Shown: positions 47,464 to 56,333 of the stretch, piece after piece | How the letters are laid out: each line of letters begins with the position of its first letter | How positions within the stretch are numbered: position 1 is the stretch's first letter | Assembly: GCF_000972785.3 (NCBI RefSeq) | Contig: NZ_CP011253.3 | Span: forward strand, 2,790,001 to 2,854,000 | Direction of reading: 5' to 3' | DNA length: 64,000 bases | DNA from: Pandoraea oxalativorans | GTDB lineage: Bacteria > Pseudomonadota > Gammaproteobacteria > Burkholderiales > Burkholderiaceae | Translations under genes and position numbers: made by a program | The notes under the pieces: generated by a model | What the model was told of the DNA's origin: nothing | The model's input: the letters and a program-made list of their open reading frames with translations, nothing else | Databases searched by the model: none

Positions 47464-49683
47464 ATGTCTGCCCGATGGATTCCGTTCGTTCGTCTCACGC
47501 ATTCCCAGCATTTCCCGCATTTCCCGCAGTTGGCCCGCTTCACCCGTCATGCGCTCGCAGCCGCTGCGGCGTCCGCCTTCGCAGTCAACGCACACGCCCA
47601 ATCGACCGCTAATCCGGGCGACGCCAACGTCGCGCTCTCCGGCACGACCGTCTCCGCCAAGCGCCTCGACGCCGCACGCAACGCGCTCTCGCCTGACACG
47701 GGTAGCTCTGTCTACAACTTCGACCAGACGGATATCCAGACGCTACCGCTCGGCGCAAACACCCCCCTCAATCAGGTGCTCCTGCAAGCACCGGGCGTTG
47801 TGCAGGACTCATACGGCCAACTGCACGTACGCGGCGATCACGCGAACCTGCAATACCGTATCGACGGCGTGATCATTCCCGAATCGATCAGTGGATTCGG
47901 CCAGGCCATCGACGCGCGCATCGCGTCGCAAATCAATCTGATCACCGGCGCGCTGCCTGCGCAGTTCGGCTATCGCACGGCAGGCGTCGTCGACATTCAC
48001 ACCAAAGGCTCGCCCGGTCTCGCCGACGGCACTGCCGACACCGGTGAGCCCCCCAAGGCCTTCGGCGGCGAAGTCGGCGTGGTGTTCGGGAGCCATGCCG
48101 ACCGCGAGGTCAACACCCAGTTGTTCGGCACCAAAGGCGCGCTCAGCTACTACTTCAGCGCGCGCGTGTCGGCCAACGACATGGGGATCGAGAATCCGAC
48201 GGGCGAGCGCAACGCGATTCACGACCATACCAATCAGACGAACGCGTTCGGCATGATGTCGTACCTGCTGAATCCGGATAACCGCGTGTCGTTCATGTTC
48301 GGCACCGCGAATAACCGCTTCCAGATTCCAAACCTGCCGGGCGTTGCGCCACAGTTCACGCTGGACAACGGGGCGATTCCCGATTCGTCGAGCCTCAACG
48401 CGCATCAACGCGAACTCACCGACTTCCAGGTGCTGTCATGGCAAAGCCACATCTCGCCAAAGCTCGACACTCAGATCTCGCTGTTCCATCGCACCAGCCG
48501 CGTCGATTACACACCGGATCCGATTGGCGATCTCGTCTACAACGGCGTGGCATCGAATATCACGCGCCGCAATGAAGCCTACGGCGTGCAGGCCGACAGC
48601 AGCTACAAGCTCACCGACCGTCACACGCTGCGCTTCGGCCTGTTCGTGCAGCAGGAGCATTTCAGCGTGGACAACACGTCGAACGTCTTTCCGGCCGACG
48701 ACAACGGTCAGCAGACGAGCGGTACGCCGCTGACCATCGTAGACAACGCCAACGACCGGGGCACCACGTATGGTCTGTATCTGCAAGACGAATGGAAGGC
48801 GACCGATCGTCTGACGCTCAACTATGGCGCTCGCTACGATCACGTGAATACCGTGACGAACGAGGGGCAACTGTCACCGCGTCTCGGATTGACGTACGAC
48901 CTGACGAGCCGTACGCGTCTGCATGCCGGGTATTCGCGCTACTTCACGCCCCCAGCCACCGAGAAGATCGATACGACGTCGGTCGCTAAATTTCTCAATA
49001 CGACCAACGCCCTTCCCTCCGACGCGAACACCGCCGTACGCGCCGAGCGCTCCGATTACTTCGATCTGGGTGTCTCGCATCAACTGACCTCGGCGATCAC
49101 CGTCGGGCTGGACGCCTACTATCGTCGCGTGAACCATCTGCAAGACGAAGGTCAGTTCGGCAATGCACTCATCTATTCGACGTTCAACTACGAGAAGGGC
49201 CGCATTTATGGCGTGGAAGGCACCGTCAATTTCCGTCAGGGCAACGTCGGTGCGTACCTGAACGTCGCCGTCTCGCGCGCGATGGGACAAGGCATCGAGA
49301 CCGGGCAGTTCAACTTCGGCGCCGACGAACTGGCGTACATCGCCAATCACTGGGTGCATCTGGATCACGACCAGCAGGTGAGCGCCTCGGCCGGTGTGTC
49401 GTATCAATGGGGCAGGACGCTGCTATCGGCCGATGCGCTGTTCGGCTCGGGCTTGCGCAGCGGGTTCGTCAACAGCGAACATCTGCCCGCTTACCTTCAG
49501 GTCAACCTCGGTGTCGGCGAGAAGTTCAACTTGCCGGGCGTCGGGCGCTTCGACGCGAAGCTGTCGGTCCTGAACGTCTTCGACCGCGTCTATGAATTGC
49601 GCGACGGCACCGGCATCGGTGTCGGCGCACCGCAGTTCGGGCCGCGCCGAACGTTCTATCTGGCAATGTCGAAGCCGTTCTGA
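47464..49683 (+). CDS. TonB-dependent outer-membrane receptor
   Basis: 739 residues from ATG 47464, with GAGG six bases upstream; the frame is open further upstream but overlaps the DUF2946 gene. A signal peptide ends near NAHAQS (residue about 46). The plug domain includes LNQVLLQAPGVVQDSYGQLH, VRGDHANLQYRIDGVIIPES and INLITGALPAQFGYRTAGVV. The barrel ends in FGPRRTFYLAMSKPF with a terminal Phe as expected for outer-membrane proteins. The ligand is not evident; the preceding DUF2946 gene and the dyads suggest a metal complex or siderophore. Confidence 0.93.
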   Translation: MSARWIPFVRLTHSQHFPHFPQLARFTRHALAAAAASAFAVNAHAQSTANPGDANVALSGTTVSAKRLDAARNALSPDTGSSVYNFDQTDIQTLPLGANTPLNQVLLQAPGVVQDSYGQLHVRGDHANLQYRIDGVIIPESISGFGQAIDARIASQINLITGALPAQFGYRTAGVVDIHTKGSPGLADGTADTGEPPKAFGGEVGVVFGSHADREVNTQLFGTKGALSYYFSARVSANDMGIENPTGERNAIHDHTNQTNAFGMMSYLLNPDNRVSFMFGTANNRFQIPNLPGVAPQFTLDNGAIPDSSSLNAHQRELTDFQVLSWQSHISPKLDTQISLFHRTSRVDYTPDPIGDLVYNGVASNITRRNEAYGVQADSSYKLTDRHTLRFGLFVQQEHFSVDNTSNVFPADDNGQQTSGTPLTIVDNANDRGTTYGLYLQDEWKATDRLTLNYGARYDHVNTVTNEGQLSPRLGLTYDLTSRTRLHAGYSRYFTPPATEKIDTTSVAKFLNTTNALPSDANTAVRAERSDYFDLGVSHQLTSAITVGLDAYYRRVNHLQDEGQFGNALIYSTFNYEKGRIYGVEGTVNFRQGNVGAYLNVAVSRAMGQGIETGQFNFGADELAYIANHWVHLDHDQQVSASAGVSYQWGRTLLSADALFGSGLRSGFVNSEHLPAYLQVNLGVGEKFNLPGVGRFDAKLSVLNVFDRVYELRDGTGIGVGAPQFGPRRTFYLAMSKPF

Positions 49684-49702
49684 CAACGTCCAACCGAAAG
49701 CG

Positions 49703-49731
49703 CACCGCCGTCACAGCGCATGACGGCGGTG
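49703..49731. terminator. Bidirectional hairpin after the TonB receptor gene
   Basis: CACCGCCGTCA and TGACGGCGGTG make a perfect 11-bp stem with a 7-nt loop between the convergent receptor and tautomerase genes. Confidence 0.75.
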
Positions 49732-49753
49732 TGCCTTCGAAAACGCGCGGTTG

Positions 49754-49969
49754 TCAGGCCTTATGCTCGGCTGCCTGACGCCGAAACTCGGTGGTCGTCT
49801 GGCCCGCGTAGCCCCAGTTGTCGGTATCGACTTCCTCGATCACGATGTGCGTGAGGTGCGGCGGCTTGCCCAGTACACGTTGCAGCGTCTCGGTGACTTC
49901 GCGAATGACCTGCGCCTTCTGCTCGACGGTGTTGCCCTCGCGGGTGATGCGAATGCTGACGAATGGCAT
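49754..49969 (-). CDS. 4-oxalocrotonate tautomerase family protein
   Basis: 71 residues starting MPFVSIRITREGNTVEQKAQ. After removal of Met the N-terminal Pro is the catalytic base of this family. The helix KAQVIREVTETLQRVLGKPP and strand HIVIEEVDTDNWGYAG match 4-OT-like enzymes. Such small hexameric enzymes isomerise enols or act promiscuously on unsaturated acids. It is 69 bp downstream of the SDR gene on the same strand and may be co-transcribed. Confidence 0.92.
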   Translation of the reverse strand: MPFVSIRITREGNTVEQKAQVIREVTETLQRVLGKPPHLTHIVIEEVDTDNWGYAGQTTTEFRRQAAEHKA

Positions 49970-50038
49970 GACTGACTCCTTTGGACGTTGAGTGAATGAG
50001 GCGACCGACCCATTCCTGATGATCGGCCGTCACAGCCA

Positions 50039-50773
50039 TCAGCGACCGGCAGCAAAACCCCCGTCCACCGGCGCAATCGTGCCGGTCACGTAATCGCTCT
50101 CCACGAAATACCGCACCGCGCGCACGACGTCCTCCACCTCCGCGATACGCCCCAGTGGATGCATATTGCCCAGCGCATCGTGCGTCTCGGGCGCATGCAT
50201 CGGCGTATTTACTACGCCCGGAGCCACGGCGTTGACGGTGACGCCGAACGGCGCCAGTTCCAGCGCCAGCGCCTTCGTCGCCTGATTCATCCCGCCCTTG
50301 AGCACCGCAGCCAGCAACGCAGGCACGCCCGCATGCGCCTGAAGGGCGAGCGATGCCGTCACGTTCACGATCCGGCCTTTGCGGCGCTCGCTCATGTGGC
50401 GTGCTCCCGCTTGCGAGAAGTACAGCGCGCCCTTGAGATTGGTGGCGATCTGCACTTCGATCTCCTCCGGCGTGAAGTCGACGAACGGCTTCGCAGAGAA
50501 GATGCCCGCATTGTTGATCAGCACGTCGACGTGGCCGAACGCCTCGATGGCCTTCGCGAACGCCGCAGTGGCGGCAGACGGATCGGCAACGTCGCCCGCG
50601 ACTGGCAAGAAACGCGCTCCGGCATTCAGCAGTGCTGCCGTCTGCTCAAGACGGGCCGCGCTGCGCCCCGTGCCGACGACGTTGTATCCGTCGCGCAAGA
50701 ATGCCTGTGCCAGTCCCAGACCGATGCCGCTGGTGGCCCCCGTAATGATGACCGTATGTTCCGACTTGCTCAT
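50039..50773 (-). CDS. SDR-family protein lacking the canonical YxxxK tyrosine
   Basis: 244 residues from ATG 50773. The NAD(P)-binding motif TGATSGIG (residues about 11-18), DVADPSAA and NNAG are present, and the C-terminus is typical (VNAVAPGVVNTPMH, VTGTIAPVDGGFAA). At the active site the segment reads VTASLALQAHAGVPALLAAV followed by LKGGMNQATKAL, so the Tyr four residues before the conserved Lys is Ala. I recall a subfamily of SDRs with a similar substitution. Activity on a normal alcohol is therefore uncertain. Divergent from the LysR gene at 50921. Confidence 0.9.
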   Translation of the reverse strand: MSKSEHTVIITGATSGIGLGLAQAFLRDGYNVVGTGRSAARLEQTAALLNAGARFLPVAGDVADPSAATAAFAKAIEAFGHVDVLINNAGIFSAKPFVDFTPEEIEVQIATNLKGALYFSQAGARHMSERRKGRIVNVTASLALQAHAGVPALLAAVLKGGMNQATKALALELAPFGVTVNAVAPGVVNTPMHAPETHDALGNMHPLGRIAEVEDVVRAVRYFVESDYVTGTIAPVDGGFAAGR

Positions 50774-50920
50774 GATGTGTGTCCTTCATGTCGTTTCGCC
50801 TGCCGGGGCGTCGGCCAATCCGTCCGCCCCGCCGGTTGAACACACTCTATTCATGATTGAAGACGCGAAAAACGCATGCGATTACACTTGTCTTTTTACA
50901 TGGTGTAACGAATAGCGAAC

Positions 50921-51895
50921 ATGCAACGTCAATTCGACGATGTGCTGCTTGGCAGCATCGAGCTGTTTTGTCTGGCGGCGGAGGCTGGCAGCTTCACGGC
51001 AGCCGCCAATCAGGCGGGCGTGACGCCCGCCGCCGTCAGCCGTTCGGTCGCGCGACTCGAGCAGCGACTGGGCGTGCGCCTGTTCGTGCGCTCGACGCGC
51101 AGCATTCGTCTGACGGAGGGCGGCAGCGCATATTTCGAGGAATGCCGGACTGCGTTGAGCCTGCTGGCGGAGGCCGAACGACGGGTGTCGGGCGCGCAGT
51201 CGCAGCCATCGGGCACGTTGCGGATCAGCGTGCCCACGACCTACGGTCATTACCGGCTACTGCCGGTGCTGCCTGAATTTCGCGCCCGTTTCCCGCTCAT
51301 CAAGCTCGACATTCAGGTCAGCAACCAGAACATCGACCTGCACGAAGAGCGCTTCGACTTCGCGGTTCGCTTCCGGGCACAACCCGAGTCGCGCATGGTG
51401 GCGCGACATCTCGAAGACGCTGCACTGGTCGTGGTCGCCCACCCCGACTATCTCCGGCGCGCGGGCACGCCCGGGACGCCGGACGATCTCGCCGCCCACG
51501 ATTGCATCGAATTCGATCTGCCAAGTACCGGACGTCCAATCCCGTGGCTCTTCCGCGACGCGGGCAACGACATCGAGTACCACGCACGCGGCCACTTTCG
51601 GTGTGCCGACGACGTGCTCGCCGGTGTGACGCTCGCACGAACCGGCGGCGGCATTTTCCAGACCTACCGCTTCATCGTCGAAGCGGATCTCGCGTCAGGT
51701 CGACTCGTCGAGGTGCTGGCCGATTACGCGGGACGTTCTCGCCCGGTGAGTCTGATGTACCCACACGGTAAGACGCTGCCGTCCCGCGCGCGGGTTTTCG
51801 TCGATTATTTGATAGAGACGCTTGCACATTCATCCGCGCCGCGTAAGAGTGACGTACGCGCCGCAGCCGTATCCGAGCATCCTCGCGCGGAATAG
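50921..51895 (+). CDS. LysR-family regulator, divergent from the SDR gene
   Basis: 324 residues from ATG 50921. Helix-turn-helix at residues about 10-70 (SIELFCLAAEAGSFTAAANQ, AGVTPAAVSRSVARLEQRLG), then the effector domain (PSGTLRISVPTTYGHYRLLP). It has the CrgA/AaeR-like layout with IKLDIQVSNQNIDLHEERFD. With 147 bp between the divergent starts it probably represses or activates the SDR-tautomerase unit. Confidence 0.92.
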   Translation: MQRQFDDVLLGSIELFCLAAEAGSFTAAANQAGVTPAAVSRSVARLEQRLGVRLFVRSTRSIRLTEGGSAYFEECRTALSLLAEAERRVSGAQSQPSGTLRISVPTTYGHYRLLPVLPEFRARFPLIKLDIQVSNQNIDLHEERFDFAVRFRAQPESRMVARHLEDAALVVVAHPDYLRRAGTPGTPDDLAAHDCIEFDLPSTGRPIPWLFRDAGNDIEYHARGHFRCADDVLAGVTLARTGGGIFQTYRFIVEADLASGRLVEVLADYAGRSRPVSLMYPHGKTLPSRARVFVDYLIETLAHSSAPRKSDVRAAAVSEHPRAE

Positions 51896-51996
51896 ACTCG
51901 GCGCATCACCGTCGTCGGGCCGCGCTCGCGCTGCCTGCCGGTATGCGGATGTCGATGCCCTGTGCCGCGCGGGCATCGCGAAATACAGAGGTTTTT

Positions 51997-53262
51997 GTGA
52001 ATCCCCCGTCCGAATCCAATCCCCCGAGCGCCAGTTACACCGAACGCAACCATCCTTACTGGCAACGCAACCTCGCCATCTGTGTCTTCGGCTCGTTCAC
52101 GACGCTGGCCGGACTCAGCATGTTGCTGCCGTTCCTGCCGCTGTACGTCAAGCAACTCGGCGTCGCGCCGGAGTCGGCCGTGATCCAGTGGTCCGGCGTC
52201 GCGTTCAGTGCGACGTTTCTCGGCACCGCTGTCACTGCGCCGATCTGGGGCCATCTGGCCGACCGCTTCGGGCGTCGCCCGATGCTGATTCGCGCCGCTG
52301 TGGGCATGGTGATCGTGACGTCGCTCATCGGTATTGCGCACAACGTTTATCAACTCGTCGCGTTGCGTTTGCTCACGGGGCTGATCGGCGGTTACGCGTC
52401 GGCTTCCACGGTGATGATTGGCACGCAAGCGCCACGCGATCGTGCAGGCTGGGCGCTGGGCGTACTCTCGACCGGCGCACTCGCAGGGAATCTGACCGGG
52501 CCGCTTATCGGCGGTCTGTTACCGCCGCTGCTCGGCATTCGCGGTACGTTCTTCGCCTGTGCAGGCATGATCTCGATCACGGCGCTGCTCACCATTTTCG
52601 GCGTACGCGAAGACTTCGACCGCACGCGCGACAGCAAACGCAAAGCCGCGCGGGGTACGACCGCGCCCATGCCCCGTGCGCGCGTGGGCATCATCGCCGC
52701 GATCCTGTTGACCGGCATGATGGTGCTGCTCGCCAACATGTCCATCGAGCCGATCATTACCGTCTATATCGGACAGTTGGGTGTGGACGGTGCCCACCTC
52801 ACGCGCGTGGCCGGTGTGGTCATGGCCAGCTCGGCGCTGGGCAGCATGTTGACTGCTGCGAAGCTCGGCGCGCTGGCTGACCGCGTAGGCAGCTGGCGCG
52901 TAATCGTCGGGTGTCTCATCGCCACGGCGCTGGTGATGATTCCACAGGCGTTCGTCACCGAATGGTGGCAGTTGGCTGCGCTGCGCGTGCTGATGGGGAT
53001 GACGCTGGCCGGTCTGCTGCCCGCCATCGGCAAGCTGGCGCGTCACGCCGTGGACGAGCGCAGTACTGGCAAGTTGCTCGGGTATCTGCAATCGGCGCAG
53101 TTCAGCGGGCAGGTCATCGGTCCGATCATCGGCGGTCAGATCGCCGTAATGTTCGGACTCCCGGCGGTGTTCTTCATGACGGCGATCCTGCTCGTGTTGT
53201 GCAGCCTGCTGGCCAATCGGGCACGCGCCGTGAGCGCACGACTATCCCATCAACCGGCCTGA
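51997..53262 (+). CDS. MFS-type multidrug or solute transporter
   Basis: 421 residues from GTG 51997, with GAGG five bases upstream; a longer frame exists but is unsupported. About 12 membrane segments are visible. The MFS loop motif GHLADRFGRRPMLIRAAVGM lies between TM2 and TM3, and TGLIGGYASASTVMIGTQAP contains the motif C-like region of drug/proton antiporters. Probably an efflux pump; the substrate is unknown. It ends 5 bp before the end of the convergent LysR gene at 53268. Confidence 0.92.
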   Translation: MNPPSESNPPSASYTERNHPYWQRNLAICVFGSFTTLAGLSMLLPFLPLYVKQLGVAPESAVIQWSGVAFSATFLGTAVTAPIWGHLADRFGRRPMLIRAAVGMVIVTSLIGIAHNVYQLVALRLLTGLIGGYASASTVMIGTQAPRDRAGWALGVLSTGALAGNLTGPLIGGLLPPLLGIRGTFFACAGMISITALLTIFGVREDFDRTRDSKRKAARGTTAPMPRARVGIIAAILLTGMMVLLANMSIEPIITVYIGQLGVDGAHLTRVAGVVMASSALGSMLTAAKLGALADRVGSWRVIVGCLIATALVMIPQAFVTEWWQLAALRVLMGMTLAGLLPAIGKLARHAVDERSTGKLLGYLQSAQFSGQVIGPIIGGQIAVMFGLPAVFFMTAILLVLCSLLANRARAVSARLSHQPA

Positions 53263-53267
53263 GGACT

Positions 53268-54251
53268 TCAGCGCCCAGTGCGTGCAGGACGTGGAGGCCG
53301 TGTAGGGCGGCGCGCAGTTGCCGACGTCGCCAGCGCCTCCTCGAGAAACGCCATCAGCGCCTGCAGACGTGCGGTGCGTCCGCGACGCGTCGGCACCAGC
53401 AGCGTAACGGGCGCACTGTCGAAGTCCCAGTCTGCGAGCACGCGCACGAGACGTCCCGCTGCCACGGCCTCGCGGGTGTCCCACTCGGAACGCAGCACGA
53501 GTCCCAGCCCCTGCTCCGCCCACTCCCGTGCGACGCTGCCGTCGTTGGTCGTATACGCAGGCACCACGCGCACACTGTCGCGCGCCGGGGCACGCCGGGA
53601 CGACGGGGGGGCGGCGTTGGAAGACGTCTTCGTCCGACGTCGGAACCGCCACAGTGAAGCGTCTTCGTCGTTCTCCCGAATGCAGATGCAGCGATGCTGG
53701 AGTAGCGCGTGCGGCTCGGTCGGCGTGCCGTGTCGTTGCAGGTAGGCGGGACTTGCGCACAGCCAGCGGTCGTTCGGCGCAAGCGGCCGCGCAATCCACG
53801 ACGAATCGCGCACGGCGCCCACATGAATGACGGCGTCCGAATCGTGTTTGTCCGGCCACGGGGTTTCACGCAGTTCGAGTTGCAGCTTCAAATCAGGGTG
53901 CAACAGCCCGAAGCGCGCAAGGACCGGGGCCACGTGGTGCCGTCCATAGCCGAATGGGGCCGAAATGCGCAGCGAGCCCGTCAGGCGCTTGTCTTCACGT
54001 CGAAACGACTCGGGCAGCGCGTCCAGTTGCGCGAGCAACGCCGAGCCTTCGCGGGCCAGACGCTCGCCTTCGGCCGTCAGGCTGAGCTGACGCGAGGTGC
54101 GTGTCGCGAGCGCCAGTCCGAGCAACGCTTCGAGTTTGCGCAGACGAGCGGACAATGCGGGCGGCGTCACGTTGAGCATGCGCGCCGCAGCACTGAGCGA
54201 TGCCGACTGCGACAGCGCCTCGATCAGACGCAGGTCTTCGATCTGGATCAT
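53268..54251 (-). CDS. LysR-family regulator, divergent from the HAD gene
   Basis: 327 residues from ATG 54251 (MIQIEDLRLIEALSQSASLS). Helix-turn-helix AAARMLNVTPPALSARLRKL, followed by the effector domain (GSLRISAPFGYGRHHVAPVL). The C-terminal about 20 residues are rich in Arg, Pro and Thr. It is divergent from the HAD hydrolase gene at 54359 with 107 bp between the starts, and is the likely regulator of the run of genes 54359-58499. Confidence 0.92.
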   Translation of the reverse strand: MIQIEDLRLIEALSQSASLSAAARMLNVTPPALSARLRKLEALLGLALATRTSRQLSLTAEGERLAREGSALLAQLDALPESFRREDKRLTGSLRISAPFGYGRHHVAPVLARFGLLHPDLKLQLELRETPWPDKHDSDAVIHVGAVRDSSWIARPLAPNDRWLCASPAYLQRHGTPTEPHALLQHRCICIRENDEDASLWRFRRRTKTSSNAAPPSSRRAPARDSVRVVPAYTTNDGSVAREWAEQGLGLVLRSEWDTREAVAAGRLVRVLADWDFDSAPVTLLVPTRRGRTARLQALMAFLEEALATSATARRPTRPPRPARTGR

Positions 54252-54358
54252 TCACCTGAGCTTAATGTTTGATGTGCCGTAATTTAACCACGGCACGCCC
54301 TATCCTTCCTACACTGCGTCCAGTCATCTCACGCAAAACCACAATGAAAGAGGCTGTC

Positions 54359-55024
54359 ATGTCCGACACATCCCCCGACCGCGAGACCGGCTGGCCGCGC
54401 GCCGTGCTCTTCGACCTTCTGACCGCGCTGCTCGACTCGTGGACCGTGTGGAATCGCGCCGCCGGTAGCGAAACTGCGGGCCGGACGTGGCGCGCCGAGT
54501 ATCTGCGCCGCACCTACGGCTGCGGTGCATATGTGAGCTACGAACGACTGGTGCGCGAGGCGGCAGCGCACGTCGGCCTGCCGCCGTCCGCGCCTCTCGC
54601 GCTCGAAGCCGAGTGGCTGACGCTTCCCGCCTGGAATGGCGCTCGCGAGTTGCTTCTGGCGCTTCGTCCGCACTGCAAACTGGGTGTCGTCACGAATTGT
54701 TCGAAAACGCTCGGACATCGAGCCGCCGCCTTGCTCGGCATCGACTGGGACGTCGTGGTGACGTCGGAGGAAGCCGGGTTCTACAAGCCCGATCCGCGCC
54801 CGTATCGTCTGGCGCTCGACAAACTCGGTGTCGACGCCAGCGATGCGGCCTTCGTCGCGGGTTCCGGTTACGACCTCTTCGGCACGTCGGCGGTGGGCCT
54901 GCGCACGTTCTGGCATAACCGTGTCGGCCTGTCGCGCCCCGAAGGTGCGCCCGCCCCCGACAGCGAAGCGCCCACGCTTGCACCTGCGCTCGAATGGCTT
55001 CGCCACTTCCACACCACCGCCTGA
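54359..55024 (+). CDS. HAD-family hydrolase (haloacid-dehalogenase-like)
   Basis: 221 residues from ATG 54359, with AGAGG five bases upstream; frame open upstream but unsupported. The nucleophile is Asp19 in VLFDLLTALLDSW. The second Asp of the usual DxD is replaced by Leu, as happens in 2-haloacid dehalogenase-type members. LGVVTNCSKTLGHRAA is motif II, and GFYKPDPRPYRLAL and FVAGSGYDLFG give motifs III and IV. It is followed by the D-threonine-aldolase-like gene 11 bp later, so they are probably co-expressed. Substrate unknown. Confidence 0.9.
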   Translation: MSDTSPDRETGWPRAVLFDLLTALLDSWTVWNRAAGSETAGRTWRAEYLRRTYGCGAYVSYERLVREAAAHVGLPPSAPLALEAEWLTLPAWNGARELLLALRPHCKLGVVTNCSKTLGHRAAALLGIDWDVVVTSEEAGFYKPDPRPYRLALDKLGVDASDAAFVAGSGYDLFGTSAVGLRTFWHNRVGLSRPEGAPAPDSEAPTLAPALEWLRHFHTTA

Positions 55025-55035
55025 GATTGATCGCC

Positions 55036-56193
55036 ATGACTTCGATCCACAACATTCCGCTCGCGTCGTTGCAGACGCTGGAAACACCTGCCGCCGTTAT
55101 CGACGTGCCGCGTATGCAGCACAACATCCGCCGCATGCAATCGCGCATGGACGCGCTCGGCGTGCGATTCCGGCCGCACGTCAAAACCAGCAAGTGCATG
55201 GAGGTCGCGCAAGCGCAAATCGACGCTGGCGCCACGGGGATCACGGTGTCCACGCTCAAAGAGGCTGCGCGCTTTTTCGACGACGGCGTCACCGACATCC
55301 TCTATGCCGTAGGCATGGTGGCGAGCAAGTTGCCTGCGGCGCTGGCGTTGCGTCGCCGGGGTTGCGATCTGAAGATCATCACGGACAGTGTGGCTTCGGC
55401 GCAGGCCATCGTCGCCTTCGGGCGCGAGTATGGCGAGACGTTCGACGTGTGGATCGAGATCGATACGGACGGACACCGCTCGGGTATCCGTCCCGATGAA
55501 GACGCACTGATCGACGTCGCCCGCGTGCTGCACGACGGCGGCGCGACGCTCGGCGGCGTCATGACCCACGCCGGTTCGAGCTACGACTTCGACACGCCCG
55601 AAGCGCTCGCCGCCATCGCCGAACAGGAGCGCGCGGGCTGCGTGCTGGCGGCGACGCGTCTGCGCGATGCCGGTTTGCCGTGTCCGGTCGTGAGCGTCGG
55701 CTCGACGCCCACCGCGCTCGCCGCCGAACACCTCGACGGCGTGACGGAAGTGCGCGCCGGTGTGTATGTGTTCTTCGATCTGGTGATGCATAACGTCGGC
55801 GTGTGCACGACCGACGAGCTCGCGCTGAGCGTACTCACCACGGTGATCGGACATCAGGCGGACAAAGGCTGGGCCATCGTCGACGCTGGCTGGATGGCCA
55901 TGAGCCGCGACCGTGGCACACAAAAGCAGAAGCGCGACTTCGGCTACGGGCAGGTTTGCCGCATCGACGGCAGTGTGGTGCCCGGCTATGTGCTGAGCGG
56001 TGCGAACCAGGAGCACGGCATTGTCTCGCGAGAGGGCGAAGCGGACCCGGATATTGTCGCGCGCTTCCCCATCGGCACGCTGCTGCGCATTCTGCCGAAC
56101 CACGCGTGCGCCACAGGCGCGCAGTTTCCCGAGTACCACGCCATCGATCCGGATCGCGATGTCGCGACGTGGTCGCGTCTGCACGGCTGGTAA
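55036..56193 (+). CDS. D-threonine aldolase / D-serine dehydratase-like (DSD1) PLP enzyme
   Basis: 385 residues from ATG 55036 (MTSIHNIPLASLQTLETPAA). The alanine-racemase-like barrel contains the PLP lysine K50 in FRPHVKTSKCMEVAQAQIDA. The C-terminal metal site is H356 and C358 in LPNHACATGAQF, as in Zn- or Mn-dependent members. The family includes low-specificity D-threonine aldolases and DSD1 D-serine dehydratases, which act on D-3-hydroxy amino acids. Close spacing to the HAD gene and the next monooxygenase suggests a catabolic cluster. Confidence 0.92.
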   Translation: MTSIHNIPLASLQTLETPAAVIDVPRMQHNIRRMQSRMDALGVRFRPHVKTSKCMEVAQAQIDAGATGITVSTLKEAARFFDDGVTDILYAVGMVASKLPAALALRRRGCDLKIITDSVASAQAIVAFGREYGETFDVWIEIDTDGHRSGIRPDEDALIDVARVLHDGGATLGGVMTHAGSSYDFDTPEALAAIAEQERAGCVLAATRLRDAGLPCPVVSVGSTPTALAAEHLDGVTEVRAGVYVFFDLVMHNVGVCTTDELALSVLTTVIGHQADKGWAIVDAGWMAMSRDRGTQKQKRDFGYGQVCRIDGSVVPGYVLSGANQEHGIVSREGEADPDIVARFPIGTLLRILPNHACATGAQFPEYHAIDPDRDVATWSRLHGW

Positions 56194-56333
56194 GCATCGC
56201 AACACAGCGTAAGGCGTACGCCACGCGACAATGCTGCTTATGCCGCCGCGCGGCATAACGTATCCCGATTTTCTTCGTTCACGGCGGGCCGCGCGCCCGC
56301 TACGCTCGCACTTTGCCTGTATGGAGTGCACTT

